From Bacteroidaceae bacterium (GTDB taxonomy: Bacteria; Bacteroidota; Bacteroidia; Bacteroidales; Bacteroidaceae): a DNA stretch of 27,013 nt. The stretch spans positions 1 to 27,013 of the forward strand of contig CAAGHW010000086.1 in the NCBI GenBank assembly GCA_900769765.1, in the 5' to 3' direction. A program made the translations under genes and the position numbers. The notes below the pieces were generated by a model. That model saw only the letters and a list, made by a program, of their open reading frames with translations. It had not been told where the DNA came from and did no database searches. Of the stretch, positions 8,422-17,192 are shown in pieces. Position 1 is the stretch's first letter; every line of letters begins with the position of its first letter.

Positions 8422-10275
8422 ATGGCAAACATTGATAAAACAGACAAAGTGGACCAAGTTGTCATCCGTTTCTCGGGAGATTCGGGAGACGGTATGCAAT
8501 TGGCAGGAACAATCTTTTCCACCATTTCGGCCACAGTGGGAAATGACATCTGTACCTTCCCCGACTACCCCGCCGACATACGTGCCCCACAAGGAGTGCT
8601 GACAGGCGTTTCGGGCTTCCAGGTACACATCGGAGCCGACAAGGTGCTTACACCGGGCGACCAGTGCGACATTCTTATCGCCATGAACCCCGCTGCGCTT
8701 AAGACACAGCACAAATATTGCAAGCCTACAGGTGCAATCATCATCGACACCGACTCTTTCGCAGAGAAAGACCTGCAGAAGGCAGAGTTCAAGACCGACG
8801 ACCCGATAGCCGAGCTCGGCATCACTTGCGAAGTCGTTCCCTGCCCCATTACATCTTTGTGTCAGGAGACACTCAAGGATAGCGGACTCGACAACAAGAG
8901 CATCGTACGTTGCAAGAACATGGTTGCACTTGGACTCGTATGCTGGATATATGACCGTGACCTTGCACTTGCCGAGAATATGCTCCGCGCAAAATTCGCA
9001 AAGAAGCCCGAAGTTGCCGAAGCAAACATCAAGGCTTTGAGAGCAGGCTACGACATGGGACACAACACCCATACATCAATATCGCATACATACCGAGTAG
9101 AGAGCGACAGCAACAAGAAGAAAGGCCGTTACATGGATATCAACGGCAACAAGGCGACAGCATACGGACTGATTGCAGCAGCCGAGAAAGCCGGCATGCG
9201 TCTGTTCCTTGGCTCATATCCCATTACACCGGCAACCGATATTCTTCACGAACTTGCAAAGCACAAGTCGCTCGGCGTGATAACCATGCAGGCCGAAGAC
9301 GAAATAGCAGGCTGTGCATCGGCTGTAGGTGCGGCTTACGCAGGAGCACTGGCATGTACATCGACATCAGGCCCCGGCGTATGCTTGAAGAGCGAAGCCA
9401 TCAACCTTGCCGTAATTACCGAATTGCCGCTTGTAATCATCAATGTACAGCGCGGTGGCCCATCGACAGGATTGCCCACCAAGAGTGAGCAGACCGACCT
9501 GTTGCAGGCTCTGTACGGACGCAACGGCGAGAGCCCTATCCCCGTAATTGCAGCCACATCACCCACCAACTGCTTTGATGCGGCATACAGCGCGTGCAAG
9601 ATAGCCCTTGAGCACATGACACCGGTGATATTGCTCACCGATGCATTCATTGCCAATGGTTCGGCAGCATGGAAATTGCCAGAAATAGACAAATACCCTG
9701 CAATTGTACCACCATACGTGACACCTGAGATGCGAGAGGGCTGGAGCCCTTACAAGCGTAATCCCGAGAATGACGTACGCTATTGGGCTGTCCCCGGCAC
9801 TCCGGGCTTTACACACCGCATAGGCGGATTGGAGAAGAGCGCGGCTACAGGAGCCATAAGCAACGACCCTGCGAACCATCACAGTATGGTAGAGACACGT
9901 GCGCGTAAGGTAGAGAAGATAGCACTTGAGATACCCGAACAGCAAGTGGAAGGTTGCGAAGATGCCGACCTGCTCATAGTAGGTTTCGGTGGCACATACG
10001 GACACTTGTGCGAAGCCATGCAACAGATGAACAACGAAGGCAAGAAGGTTGCATTGGCACATTTCCAATACATAAATCCGTTGCCACGCAACACCGAAGA
10101 AATTCTGCGCCGATATAAGAAGATTGTTGTTGCCGAGCAGAACATGGGACAGTTCGCAGGCTATCTGCAGACAAAGATAAGCGATATCAAACTGCACCGT
10201 TACAACGAAGTGAAGGGCCAACCGTTCACCGTTGCGACACTTGTAGAGGAATTCACAAAAATAATGGAGGAGTAA
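8422..10275 (+). CDS. korA: 2-oxoglutarate:ferredoxin oxidoreductase, alpha (fused gamma-alpha) subunit
   Basis: This 617-residue cytoplasmic subunit works with KorB to interconvert 2-oxoglutarate plus CoA and succinyl-CoA plus CO2 with reduced ferredoxin. Residues about 10-200 form the gamma domain (VVIRFSGDSGDGMQLAG start). A short polar linker around 215-235 leads into the alpha pyrimidine-binding region with GSYPITPATDI (G264 to I274) and the conserved AEDEIAGCASAVGAAYAGA and TSTSGPG segments. The C-terminal domain (about 500-617) carries the FGGTYGHLCEA and VVAEQNMGQF motifs. The fused gamma-alpha layout and length are normal for Bacteroidales. korB starts three bases after the stop, so the two are co-translated. 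A related 2-oxoacid specificity cannot be excluded, but the fused two-subunit form is usually annotated as 2-oxoglutarate-specific. Confidence 0.92.
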   Translation: MANIDKTDKVDQVVIRFSGDSGDGMQLAGTIFSTISATVGNDICTFPDYPADIRAPQGVLTGVSGFQVHIGADKVLTPGDQCDILIAMNPAALKTQHKYCKPTGAIIIDTDSFAEKDLQKAEFKTDDPIAELGITCEVVPCPITSLCQETLKDSGLDNKSIVRCKNMVALGLVCWIYDRDLALAENMLRAKFAKKPEVAEANIKALRAGYDMGHNTHTSISHTYRVESDSNKKKGRYMDINGNKATAYGLIAAAEKAGMRLFLGSYPITPATDILHELAKHKSLGVITMQAEDEIAGCASAVGAAYAGALACTSTSGPGVCLKSEAINLAVITELPLVIINVQRGGPSTGLPTKSEQTDLLQALYGRNGESPIPVIAATSPTNCFDAAYSACKIALEHMTPVILLTDAFIANGSAAWKLPEIDKYPAIVPPYVTPEMREGWSPYKRNPENDVRYWAVPGTPGFTHRIGGLEKSAATGAISNDPANHHSMVETRARKVEKIALEIPEQQVEGCEDADLLIVGFGGTYGHLCEAMQQMNNEGKKVALAHFQYINPLPRNTEEILRRYKKIVVAEQNMGQFAGYLQTKISDIKLHRYNEVKGQPFTVATLVEEFTKIMEE

Positions 10276-10278
10276 AAG

Positions 10279-11283
10279 ATGAGCGAATACACAGCACAGG
10301 ATTATAAGTTCGGACAGCCACGTTGGTGTCCGGGTTGTGGCGACCACTCATTTTTGGGTGCACTGCATAAAGCAATGGGCGAATTGGGCGTAGCTCCACA
10401 CGACATTGCAGTAATTTCGGGTATCGGCTGTTCATCGCGCCTGCCCTATTACATGAACACATACGGTTTCCATACCATACACGGCCGTTCGGCAGCCATT
10501 GCCACAGGAGCGAAGGTTGCCAACCCTAACCTGACCGTATGGCAGGTATCGGGCGACGGCGACGGCCTTGCCATAGGCGGAAACCATTTCATCCACGCCG
10601 TACGACGCAATATCGACCTCAACATGATACTGTTGAACAACCGTATCTACGGATTGACTAAGGGACAATACTCCCCCACATCGGCACGTGGATTCGTGAG
10701 CAAGTCATCGCCCTACGGAACTGTGGAAGACCCGTTCCGCCCTGCAGAGCTATGCTTTGGCGCACGTGGCAACTTCTTTGCACGTTGCGTGGCAACCGAC
10801 ATGCCGGCAGCAGTGGCATGCCTGAAGGCTGCAGCACAGCACAAAGGAGCATCGGTTACCGAAGTGTTGCAGAACTGCGTAATCTTCAACAACGGCACTC
10901 ACGAGAGCATATACACCAAAGAGGGACGTGCCAAGAATGCCATTTACCTTGAGCACGGCAAGCCTATGGTATTCGGCGAGAACCGCGAATATGGTTTGAT
11001 GCAGGAAGGCTTTGGACTGAAAGTAGTGAAGATAGGCGAGAACGGCATCACCGAAAACGACATACTTGTCCACGATGCACACTGCAAGGACACGACCCTG
11101 CACCTGAAGCTCGCGTTGATGGAAGGCCCGGACTTCCCGATAGCATTGGGAGTGATACGTGACGTAGAGGCCATCACATACAACGACGCAGTACATGCAC
11201 AGATTGAGGAGGTAAAGCAGAGCAAGAAATACCACACATTCAGTGAACTGCTCGAGACCAACGAAACGTGGGAGATAAAGTAA
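10279..11283 (+). CDS. korB: 2-oxoglutarate:ferredoxin oxidoreductase, beta subunit
   Basis: This 334-residue subunit binds thiamine diphosphate and a [4Fe-4S] cluster. The N-terminal PRWCPGCGDHSFL motif supplies C17 and C20; C51 (SGIGCSSR) and C200 (VLQNCVIFNN) complete the four cysteines expected to hold the cluster in two-subunit enzymes. The ThDP/Mg motif is at G92-D93-G94-D95-G96, followed by NNRIYGLTKGQYSPTS. The subunit is full length and ends at a terminator. No ferredoxin or delta subunit gene is next to it, so electrons must pass to a ferredoxin encoded elsewhere. The enzyme fits an anaerobe running a partial reductive or branched citric acid pathway. Confidence 0.93.
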   Translation: MSEYTAQDYKFGQPRWCPGCGDHSFLGALHKAMGELGVAPHDIAVISGIGCSSRLPYYMNTYGFHTIHGRSAAIATGAKVANPNLTVWQVSGDGDGLAIGGNHFIHAVRRNIDLNMILLNNRIYGLTKGQYSPTSARGFVSKSSPYGTVEDPFRPAELCFGARGNFFARCVATDMPAAVACLKAAAQHKGASVTEVLQNCVIFNNGTHESIYTKEGRAKNAIYLEHGKPMVFGENREYGLMQEGFGLKVVKIGENGITENDILVHDAHCKDTTLHLKLALMEGPDFPIALGVIRDVEAITYNDAVHAQIEEVKQSKKYHTFSELLETNETWEIK

Positions 11284-11303
11284 AACAGTTCACATTCTAT
11301 CAT

Positions 11304-11335
11304 ATAAAAAGCAGCCAAGGCTGCTTTTTATTTTT
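11304..11335 (+). terminator. Intrinsic terminator after korB
   Basis: The AAAAAGCAGCC and GGCTGCTTTTT arms (11306-11316 with 11319-11329) surround a two-base AA centre; the top C-G pair probably opens in practice. The stem extends to 11304/11331, and Ts follow through 11335. It lies about 20 bases after the korB stop. Confidence 0.9.
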
Positions 11336-11409
11336 GTATAATGCGCGAGAATGTTGTGTTAAAAAAAAAGAAAAAAAATAAAAAAAACACATAATTAAAA
11401 TATATATGT

Positions 11410-11417
11410 TATCTTTG
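11410..11417 (+). promoter_or_regulatory. Promoter -7 box of the susC operon
   Basis: TATCTTTG is an exact TAnnTTTG match. No TTTG lies 19-21 bases upstream. Instead an A-rich tract (about 11361-11400) precedes it, which could act like an UP element. A weak -33 would suit a promoter that needs an activator. The predicted start is near 11424, leaving a leader of about 80 bases. Confidence 0.6.
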
Positions 11418-11431
11418 AAACGGTATAGTAT

Positions 11432-11461
11432 GAATAATTGTTAATTATCCAATAATTATTC
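11432..11461 (+). promoter_or_regulatory. Hairpin/inverted repeat in the susC leader
   Basis: GAATAATTGTT (11432-11442) pairs with AATAATTATTC (11451-11461) over 11 positions with one G-U pair, around an eight-base loop AATTATCC. It begins about eight bases after the predicted transcription start. It has no T-run, so it is not a simple terminator. It could be a DNA operator or an RNA leader structure controlling susC. Confidence 0.5.
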
Positions 11462-11504
11462 AAAAACCAGGCAAAAACAATATATAACTAAATAAATATT
11501 AAGT

Positions 11505-14500
11505 ATGAAACTACTAAAGACAGTTGCAAAATCACTATTGATGGCAGCAATCATGGGAACAGCATTCACCATGACAACTGCAGAAGCAATGGCAGCAACA
11601 GCAGTACAGCAACAGCAGTATGGCACAGCCAAAGGAACCGTTGTCGATGAGAACGGTGAACCTGTATTCGGTGCCGTTGTATTTGTTGTTGGAACCACAA
11701 ACTCAACATCTGTTGATTTTGACGGAAACTTCGAACTCGGCAACGTAAAGCAGGGTTCTGAGATTCGTGTAATGCTTATGGGTTACACTTGTAAGGACCA
11801 AGTATGGAACGGTAAGGACCTCAAGTTCGTTATGGCAGAAGAGAGCACAGCTCTTGACGAGGTTGTAGTTACAGCCATGGGTATTATGCGTAAGGAGAAA
11901 TCGTTGACCTACGCAACACAGCTTGTAAAGGCTGATGACCTTTTGAAGGCTCCCGATGCAAACCTTATCAACTCACTTGAGGGTAAGATTTCAGGTATCA
12001 CAATTACACCGAGTGCCGGTGGTGCCGGTGGCGCATCAAAAATCACATTGCGTGGTAACAAATCAATTATGGGTGACAATGCTCCGCTTATTGTTGTTGA
12101 CGGTGTGCCTATGACAAACAGCATACGTGGACAGTCGGGTGCAACAAATCTTACAACAGGAGCTACATCAGAGGGAAGCGACCCCCTTTCTATGATTAAC
12201 CCCGATGATATCGAGTCAATGAACGTGCTCAAGGGCGCGAACGCTGCTGCCCTTTACGGTTCTCGTGCGGCAAACGGTGTTGTAATGATTACGACCAAGA
12301 AAGGTAAAGAAGGTAAGATGGAAGTTACATTCACATCAAACACCACCTTCGATACTCCTTTGGTAACACACAAGCTCCAGAACTCTTATGGAGGTTACCG
12401 CTCGGCTGACAACACATTCCTTGGTGACAGCTGGGGCGACCGTTTGAGCGGAAGCGGAAAACACATTTACCAGAGTATGGCAGATAAGCAGTATTTCCCA
12501 CAGACAAAAACCGTAACAGATCCTGACGGAACTACCAGGGAGGAAGCTAACCTTCTCAATGCATATCTCCGTAACTATGCAAAAGACGATATCGCCGATT
12601 TCTACGGTACCGGTATCAATACAAACAACTCTATTTCGGTGTCAGGTGGTACTGAAAAGATACAGACATACGTATCTTACTCAAACTCACACTCAATTGG
12701 TATGATTGAGACCAACCGTTACAACCGTAACACATTCGCGTTCCGTCAGTCATACAATCTCTGGGACCGCGTTTCTTTGAATGTAAGCGCAAACTACAAC
12801 CAGGCAAAGACAAAGAATCGTGTGGGTGGTGGTACAATAGGCAGTCCAATCTATCACCTTTACAATACACCACGCGATGTAGATATGGATTACTACAAGG
12901 AAAACTATTGTGCAAACGGCAGATGGTTATCATCAGGTGACAACGAAGGTAACGGTAAACAAGATTACTATGAAGAGGTTGACGAAGACCTCTACTACCA
13001 CCAGACAGGCAATGTTGTACTTGAAGGACCCATGCAGCAATATGCAATCCAGTCACCAAAGTTCAACAACCCGTACTGGCTCACCAACATGAACAAGGGT
13101 GAAACAAACGAAGAGCGTTTCTCTGCTACAATCAGCGGTTCATTGAAGATTATCGAAGGGTTGAACCTTCAGGGACGTGTTTCTATCGACCACACAAAGT
13201 ACCAGGATGAAGGCCATACATATGCTACAACATGGTACGAAGTTGAAATGCACCGTTACGGAAGATACTGGCTCAACAACAGCCGTACAAATGAAATATA
13301 CACCGACTATATGCTCTCTTATAATAAGGAGTTCGCAAAGGATTGGTCGGTATCGGCATCTGCAGGTTATGTAGGCCACACACTCGTTGGCAATAGCAGC
13401 AACACATACATTGCAGAGACAACAAACTACACAGTAAGTGGCGGTTACGCACAGAAGATTCCTACAGCAATCAACATGTTCGACCCAAGCTATGGTGGCG
13501 CAGGTGTTACATCAAAAGGCAAGAGCAGTAACTGGGACCAGGCAGCCCTCGCTACAGCACAGATCGGCTGGAAGGATATTGTATTCATTGATGGTTCATA
13601 CCGTCACGACTGGTACCGCCCATTCCGTCAGTTCGCTCATCTTGGAACAAAAGAGAGCTACGGTTACTTTGGTGTGGGAGCCAATGCAATCCTTAGCGAT
13701 ATGATTAAATTGCCAAGATGGTTCAATTATGCAAAATACCGTTTGAGCTATTCTGAGGTTGGTAACTCTATTCCTAACACCTTGTTTAACCTTGTTACCT
13801 TAAACAACACTCTTGGTACAGCTACAACAAACACCATCAACTTCTTTGTTCCAATACCAGAGAAGACAAAATCATTCGAGACAGGTCTTGAAATGCAGTT
13901 CTTCCGCGATTGCTTGAACCTTGACATTACCTATTATAACTCGGCAATGCACAACTCGTACCTCACAATCACCGGTACAAACGGCGGTACACAGCCTGTA
14001 AACAGCGGTATAATCCGCAACCAGGGTGTTGAGCTTACAGTAGGATATGATTGGAAGATAAACAAGAACTGGCGTTGGAAGACAAGCGTGAACTTCTCTT
14101 ACAACCATAACAGAATTGAAGAGACATACAAGGACAAGTATGGCAACAGCAAGGATATGACCACATCGTTCGGCGACGGTAAGATCCAGTTGCTCTACAG
14201 AAAAGGCGGTGCATACGGCGACCTTTATATCACAGACTTCACACGCTACAAGGATGATGTATACAAGTATACAATCACTGAGCCATACGAAGAGAATGGC
14301 GTTCCGGGCGTAAGAGATGTCACCAAATATACAAAGGACCAGACTGTTACAATCTATGAGGATGTAAATGGCACACCTGTAGAGAAGGTCATTACAACAG
14401 AATTGGTAAACAAGGCCGGCGATATATACATTGTAAACGGCAAGCCACAGCTTGGAGGTTATGCAACAGCTGCAAGCAACGGCAAGATCCGCGTATACGA

Positions 14501-15077
14501 CGCGAACAAGAAGTTCCAGAAATACGCCGGTAATGCCAACAGCCCATATCAGTTGTCATGGTCAAACACATTCACATACAAAGACTTCTCACTCTATGTC
14601 CTGATCAATGGACGTATTGGCGGTAAAGTTGTTTCACTAACAGAAGGCTATCTCGACAAATGGGGTGCATCGGAGCGTACAGGAGCAGCACGTCTGAATG
14701 CTGAAGCAAACGGCATCACCGTTACTGACGAATTCGGCAAAGAGCGTCCGGGAATGTACTTGAACGATGGCCGTGACTTGGTTGCAGTACAGGATTACTA
14801 CGATTTCGTAGGTTCAACATACGCAGGCGACTACATCTACGATGCTACAAACTTCCGCTTGCGCGAGTTGTCACTCGGATATACATTCCGCAACCTCTTC
14901 GGTGACTATAAGAACTTGAGCATTTCATTCATTTGCCGCAACCTATTCTTCATTTACAAGGCAGCTCCTGTTGACCCGGATATATCATTGTCAACAGCAA
15001 ACGGTTTAGGAGGTATCGACGTCTTCAACTACCCATCTGCCCGTACATTCGGTTTGAACATCAAGCTAAACCTATAA
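11505..15077 (+). CDS. SusC/RagA-family TonB-linked outer membrane transporter
   Basis: This 1190-residue outer membrane porin imports oligosaccharides (or peptides) with energy from TonB and works with the SusD-like lidding lipoprotein downstream. The signal peptide spans about residues 1-31 (MKLLKTVAKSLLMAAIMGTA...). A carboxypeptidase-D regulatory-like domain follows at about 40-115 (GTAKGTVVDENGEPVFGAVV). The TonB box is LDEVVVTAMG from L117, and the plug covers about 135-250 (SLEGKISGI, LIVVDGVPM, NVLKGANAAALYGSRAANGVV). A 22-strand-type barrel fills the rest, ending SARTFGLNIKLNL. There is no N-terminal STN domain, so it is unlikely to signal through an anti-sigma/ECF pair. susD starts 47 bases downstream without a hairpin between. 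The neighbouring GH85 enzyme suggests N-glycan fragments as cargo; that is inference. GGT and GTT codons look frequent, suggesting high expression. Confidence 0.94.
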   Translation: MKLLKTVAKSLLMAAIMGTAFTMTTAEAMAATAVQQQQYGTAKGTVVDENGEPVFGAVVFVVGTTNSTSVDFDGNFELGNVKQGSEIRVMLMGYTCKDQVWNGKDLKFVMAEESTALDEVVVTAMGIMRKEKSLTYATQLVKADDLLKAPDANLINSLEGKISGITITPSAGGAGGASKITLRGNKSIMGDNAPLIVVDGVPMTNSIRGQSGATNLTTGATSEGSDPLSMINPDDIESMNVLKGANAAALYGSRAANGVVMITTKKGKEGKMEVTFTSNTTFDTPLVTHKLQNSYGGYRSADNTFLGDSWGDRLSGSGKHIYQSMADKQYFPQTKTVTDPDGTTREEANLLNAYLRNYAKDDIADFYGTGINTNNSISVSGGTEKIQTYVSYSNSHSIGMIETNRYNRNTFAFRQSYNLWDRVSLNVSANYNQAKTKNRVGGGTIGSPIYHLYNTPRDVDMDYYKENYCANGRWLSSGDNEGNGKQDYYEEVDEDLYYHQTGNVVLEGPMQQYAIQSPKFNNPYWLTNMNKGETNEERFSATISGSLKIIEGLNLQGRVSIDHTKYQDEGHTYATTWYEVEMHRYGRYWLNNSRTNEIYTDYMLSYNKEFAKDWSVSASAGYVGHTLVGNSSNTYIAETTNYTVSGGYAQKIPTAINMFDPSYGGAGVTSKGKSSNWDQAALATAQIGWKDIVFIDGSYRHDWYRPFRQFAHLGTKESYGYFGVGANAILSDMIKLPRWFNYAKYRLSYSEVGNSIPNTLFNLVTLNNTLGTATTNTINFFVPIPEKTKSFETGLEMQFFRDCLNLDITYYNSAMHNSYLTITGTNGGTQPVNSGIIRNQGVELTVGYDWKINKNWRWKTSVNFSYNHNRIEETYKDKYGNSKDMTTSFGDGKIQLLYRKGGAYGDLYITDFTRYKDDVYKYTITEPYEENGVPGVRDVTKYTKDQTVTIYEDVNGTPVEKVITTELVNKAGDIYIVNGKPQLGGYATAASNGKIRVYDANKKFQKYAGNANSPYQLSWSNTFTYKDFSLYVLINGRIGGKVVSLTEGYLDKWGASERTGAARLNAEANGITVTDEFGKERPGMYLNDGRDLVAVQDYYDFVGSTYAGDYIYDATNFRLRELSLGYTFRNLFGDYKNLSISFICRNLFFIYKAAPVDPDISLSTANGLGGIDVFNYPSARTFGLNIKLNL

Positions 15078-15124
15078 TGAAGATTTGACTACAGTTTAAA
15101 AACAACACATTAAAAACAACAATT

Positions 15125-16939
15125 ATGAATAAGAAACATATATTAGTTGCAGGTTCATTGCTGTTCGCTTCATTTGCAATGAATTCATGTCTCGATTTCG
15201 ATGACCCCGGTAGCGAAATGGGCATAAACAGCGTACAGACCGAAACACAAAAGTACACAGGCGATGTCGACAATATCGACTATAAAAAGGAGATTTCGTC
15301 CGAAGGAGCATTCGCCGCACTTGAAACTTTCGAAAGCAACCAATACTTAGCTTCGGCTAAGGGAGGTATCTTCTGTATGCGTGGCGGTAAGGACGGCGGA
15401 CTTCCCGGAGAACACGCCTACCAGATGCAGTACAGTCTTGGCCCCGACTGCTATGCACAGTACTTTGTCGTATCACACAAGGATTTCCCATACTCAAGTG
15501 AAATCCTGACATCGACATACAACATAGCACCGGCATTCAACGGTGGTCCTCATGGTGTATATGGTGGTCCAAAACCATCTTTCATGCAATTACTCAACCA
15601 CCCTCAGATAGACTCTATCCCCGAGATCAAGGCTGTATTCCTTTTGTATTACAGCATTACAGCCCAAGAGATGGCCGACCTTTCAGGTCCGTTCACATAT
15701 CTCGAAGACAAGAAGAACCTTGAAGAGGTTACAGAATACAACGATGTCAGAACAATCTATTATGGCATCTACGAGAACCTCAACACCATCATTGCATGCC
15801 TCAAGAACTACGACGCTCCTAATACACGTAGTGAAGACTATAAAGCCGTAATTCAGGACATACTTATCAATTACTGTCCTACAAGCCAGTCAAGAGACTA
15901 CTCCAACATGAACTCGTTCATTCGTTTGGCGAACTCTTTGAAATTGCGTATGGCTATGCATATGACAAAAGTCGAGCCTGAGACAGCCCAGAAGTGGGCC
16001 GAAGAGGCTGTAGCAGATGGTGTTATAGAGAATGCTGCGCAACAGCACGGTCTATTCCCGTTGAACCCCGAGACAGTATTTACTCATCCTCTTGTCCAGA
16101 TTGCTACAGGATGGAACGACTTACGTATCTCGGCGTCATTCGAGAGCCTTCTCATGAGTCTTAACCACCCATACTCAAAGTATCTGTTCAAGGAAAACAG
16201 CGACGAGCTTGTAAACAAAAGAACCGGTGAGGTTATGCCAAAGGGAACACGTATATGCGGTATCCGTGCAGGAACACTTATGGGCGACGGACAGACATAT
16301 GCATTGAACAAGAAGATTGCGTATTCAACCTTCGATGGTGATTACCTGAAAAGCAGCAAAAGTCCATTATACTTTATAAAATGGGCCGAAGTTGACTTCT
16401 TGCGTGCCGAAGGTGCATTGCGTGGATGGAACATGGGCGGAACTGCACAGTTCTTCTATGAGCGCGGCATAAAGAATGCATACATGGAAGGATATAGTTC
16501 AACATACGATGGATATTTAAAAAATGACAAATACATGGAGTTGGAAGAGGCTTTACCTTATGTAAGCGTTGAACCGATGGGCGAAGGTAAAGATTTACCA
16601 AGTGTCACAAAAATAGGTGTAAAATGGAAGGATAGTGATAGCCCCGAAACCAAGCTCGAAAAGATTATCACTCAGAAATATCTGGCATTGTTCCCACTCT
16701 CTACCGAAGCATGGACAGAGTTGCGCCGCACCGGCTATCCTAAACTCTTCCCTGTATTGAACACCGATGAAGGTGACGGTAGTATCGAAGAAGGCAAAAT
16801 GATTCGCAGAATTCCATGGGTACCAACTGACCCCATTGCACTTGGTATGGTTGAGAACAGCGGTATCCCCGCACTTGGTGGCAAACCCGACGAGCAGGCT
16901 ACACGCCTATGGTGGGATGTTGATGCGCCAAACTTCTAA
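15125..16939 (+). CDS. SusD/RagB-family surface glycan-binding lipoprotein
   Basis: This 604-residue lipoprotein is the substrate-capturing partner of the SusC-like transporter. The lipoprotein signal ends at AMNSC with C22 as the lipidated residue. The following LDFDDPGSE is acidic, in keeping with the Bacteroidetes export signal that sends lipoproteins to the cell surface. Helical TPR-like segments typical of SusD are visible (KAVFLLYYSITAQEMADLSGPF; NSFIRLANSLKLRMAMHM; LYFIKWAEVDFLRAEGALRGW), and the C-terminal QKYLALFPLSTEAWTELRRTGYP motif is diagnostic. It is longer than classical SusD (about 550), with an extended N-terminal third, which resembles the larger SusD-like subfamilies. It ends at a 21-bp hairpin, so the transporter pair forms its own transcription unit. 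Confidence 0.92.
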   Translation: MNKKHILVAGSLLFASFAMNSCLDFDDPGSEMGINSVQTETQKYTGDVDNIDYKKEISSEGAFAALETFESNQYLASAKGGIFCMRGGKDGGLPGEHAYQMQYSLGPDCYAQYFVVSHKDFPYSSEILTSTYNIAPAFNGGPHGVYGGPKPSFMQLLNHPQIDSIPEIKAVFLLYYSITAQEMADLSGPFTYLEDKKNLEEVTEYNDVRTIYYGIYENLNTIIACLKNYDAPNTRSEDYKAVIQDILINYCPTSQSRDYSNMNSFIRLANSLKLRMAMHMTKVEPETAQKWAEEAVADGVIENAAQQHGLFPLNPETVFTHPLVQIATGWNDLRISASFESLLMSLNHPYSKYLFKENSDELVNKRTGEVMPKGTRICGIRAGTLMGDGQTYALNKKIAYSTFDGDYLKSSKSPLYFIKWAEVDFLRAEGALRGWNMGGTAQFFYERGIKNAYMEGYSSTYDGYLKNDKYMELEEALPYVSVEPMGEGKDLPSVTKIGVKWKDSDSPETKLEKIITQKYLALFPLSTEAWTELRRTGYPKLFPVLNTDEGDGSIEEGKMIRRIPWVPTDPIALGMVENSGIPALGGKPDEQATRLWWDVDAPNF

Positions 16940-16949
16940 CAACAATACA

Positions 16950-16996
16950 AAAAATAAAATAGTCCATTCCACACAGGAATGGACTATTTTATTTTT
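16950..16996. terminator. Intrinsic terminator after susD-like gene
   Basis: A perfect 21-bp stem (16950-16970 with 16976-16996) closes a five-base ACACA loop. A-runs on the left arm and T-runs on the right make it potentially active in both directions; no minus-strand gene enters it here. Confidence 0.92.
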
Positions 16997-17028
16997 ACAG
17001 AATGATGCAAAATTTACACAAAGAATCA

Positions 17029-17059
17029 TTTGTTTTTTTCGATAAAATAACGATATTTG
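17029..17059 (+). promoter_or_regulatory. Promoter of the GH85 enzyme gene
   Basis: TTTG at 17029-17032 and GATATTTG at 17052-17059 are separated by 19 bases, a good match to the TTTG-N19-21-TAnnTTTG pattern (one mismatch in the -7 box). Transcription from about 17066 would give a leader of about 127 bases, long compared with the other leaders here. Confidence 0.6.
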
Positions 17060-17192
17060 TCATAGTAAATATTATGCACAGCTGCTTCGTGTTGACATTT
17101 TGCAACCACGCATTTACTTACAGAACCAGAATTAAAGAAGAATTAATAATATAAAAACATTTTATTCATTAACTAACCAAATTCATAACTTT

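Noticed and set aside
9559..10347. 262-residue reading frame on the minus strand inside korA
   Set aside because: It is antisense to a well-conserved gene and has no recognisable domain, signal or promoter; it is a frame shadow.
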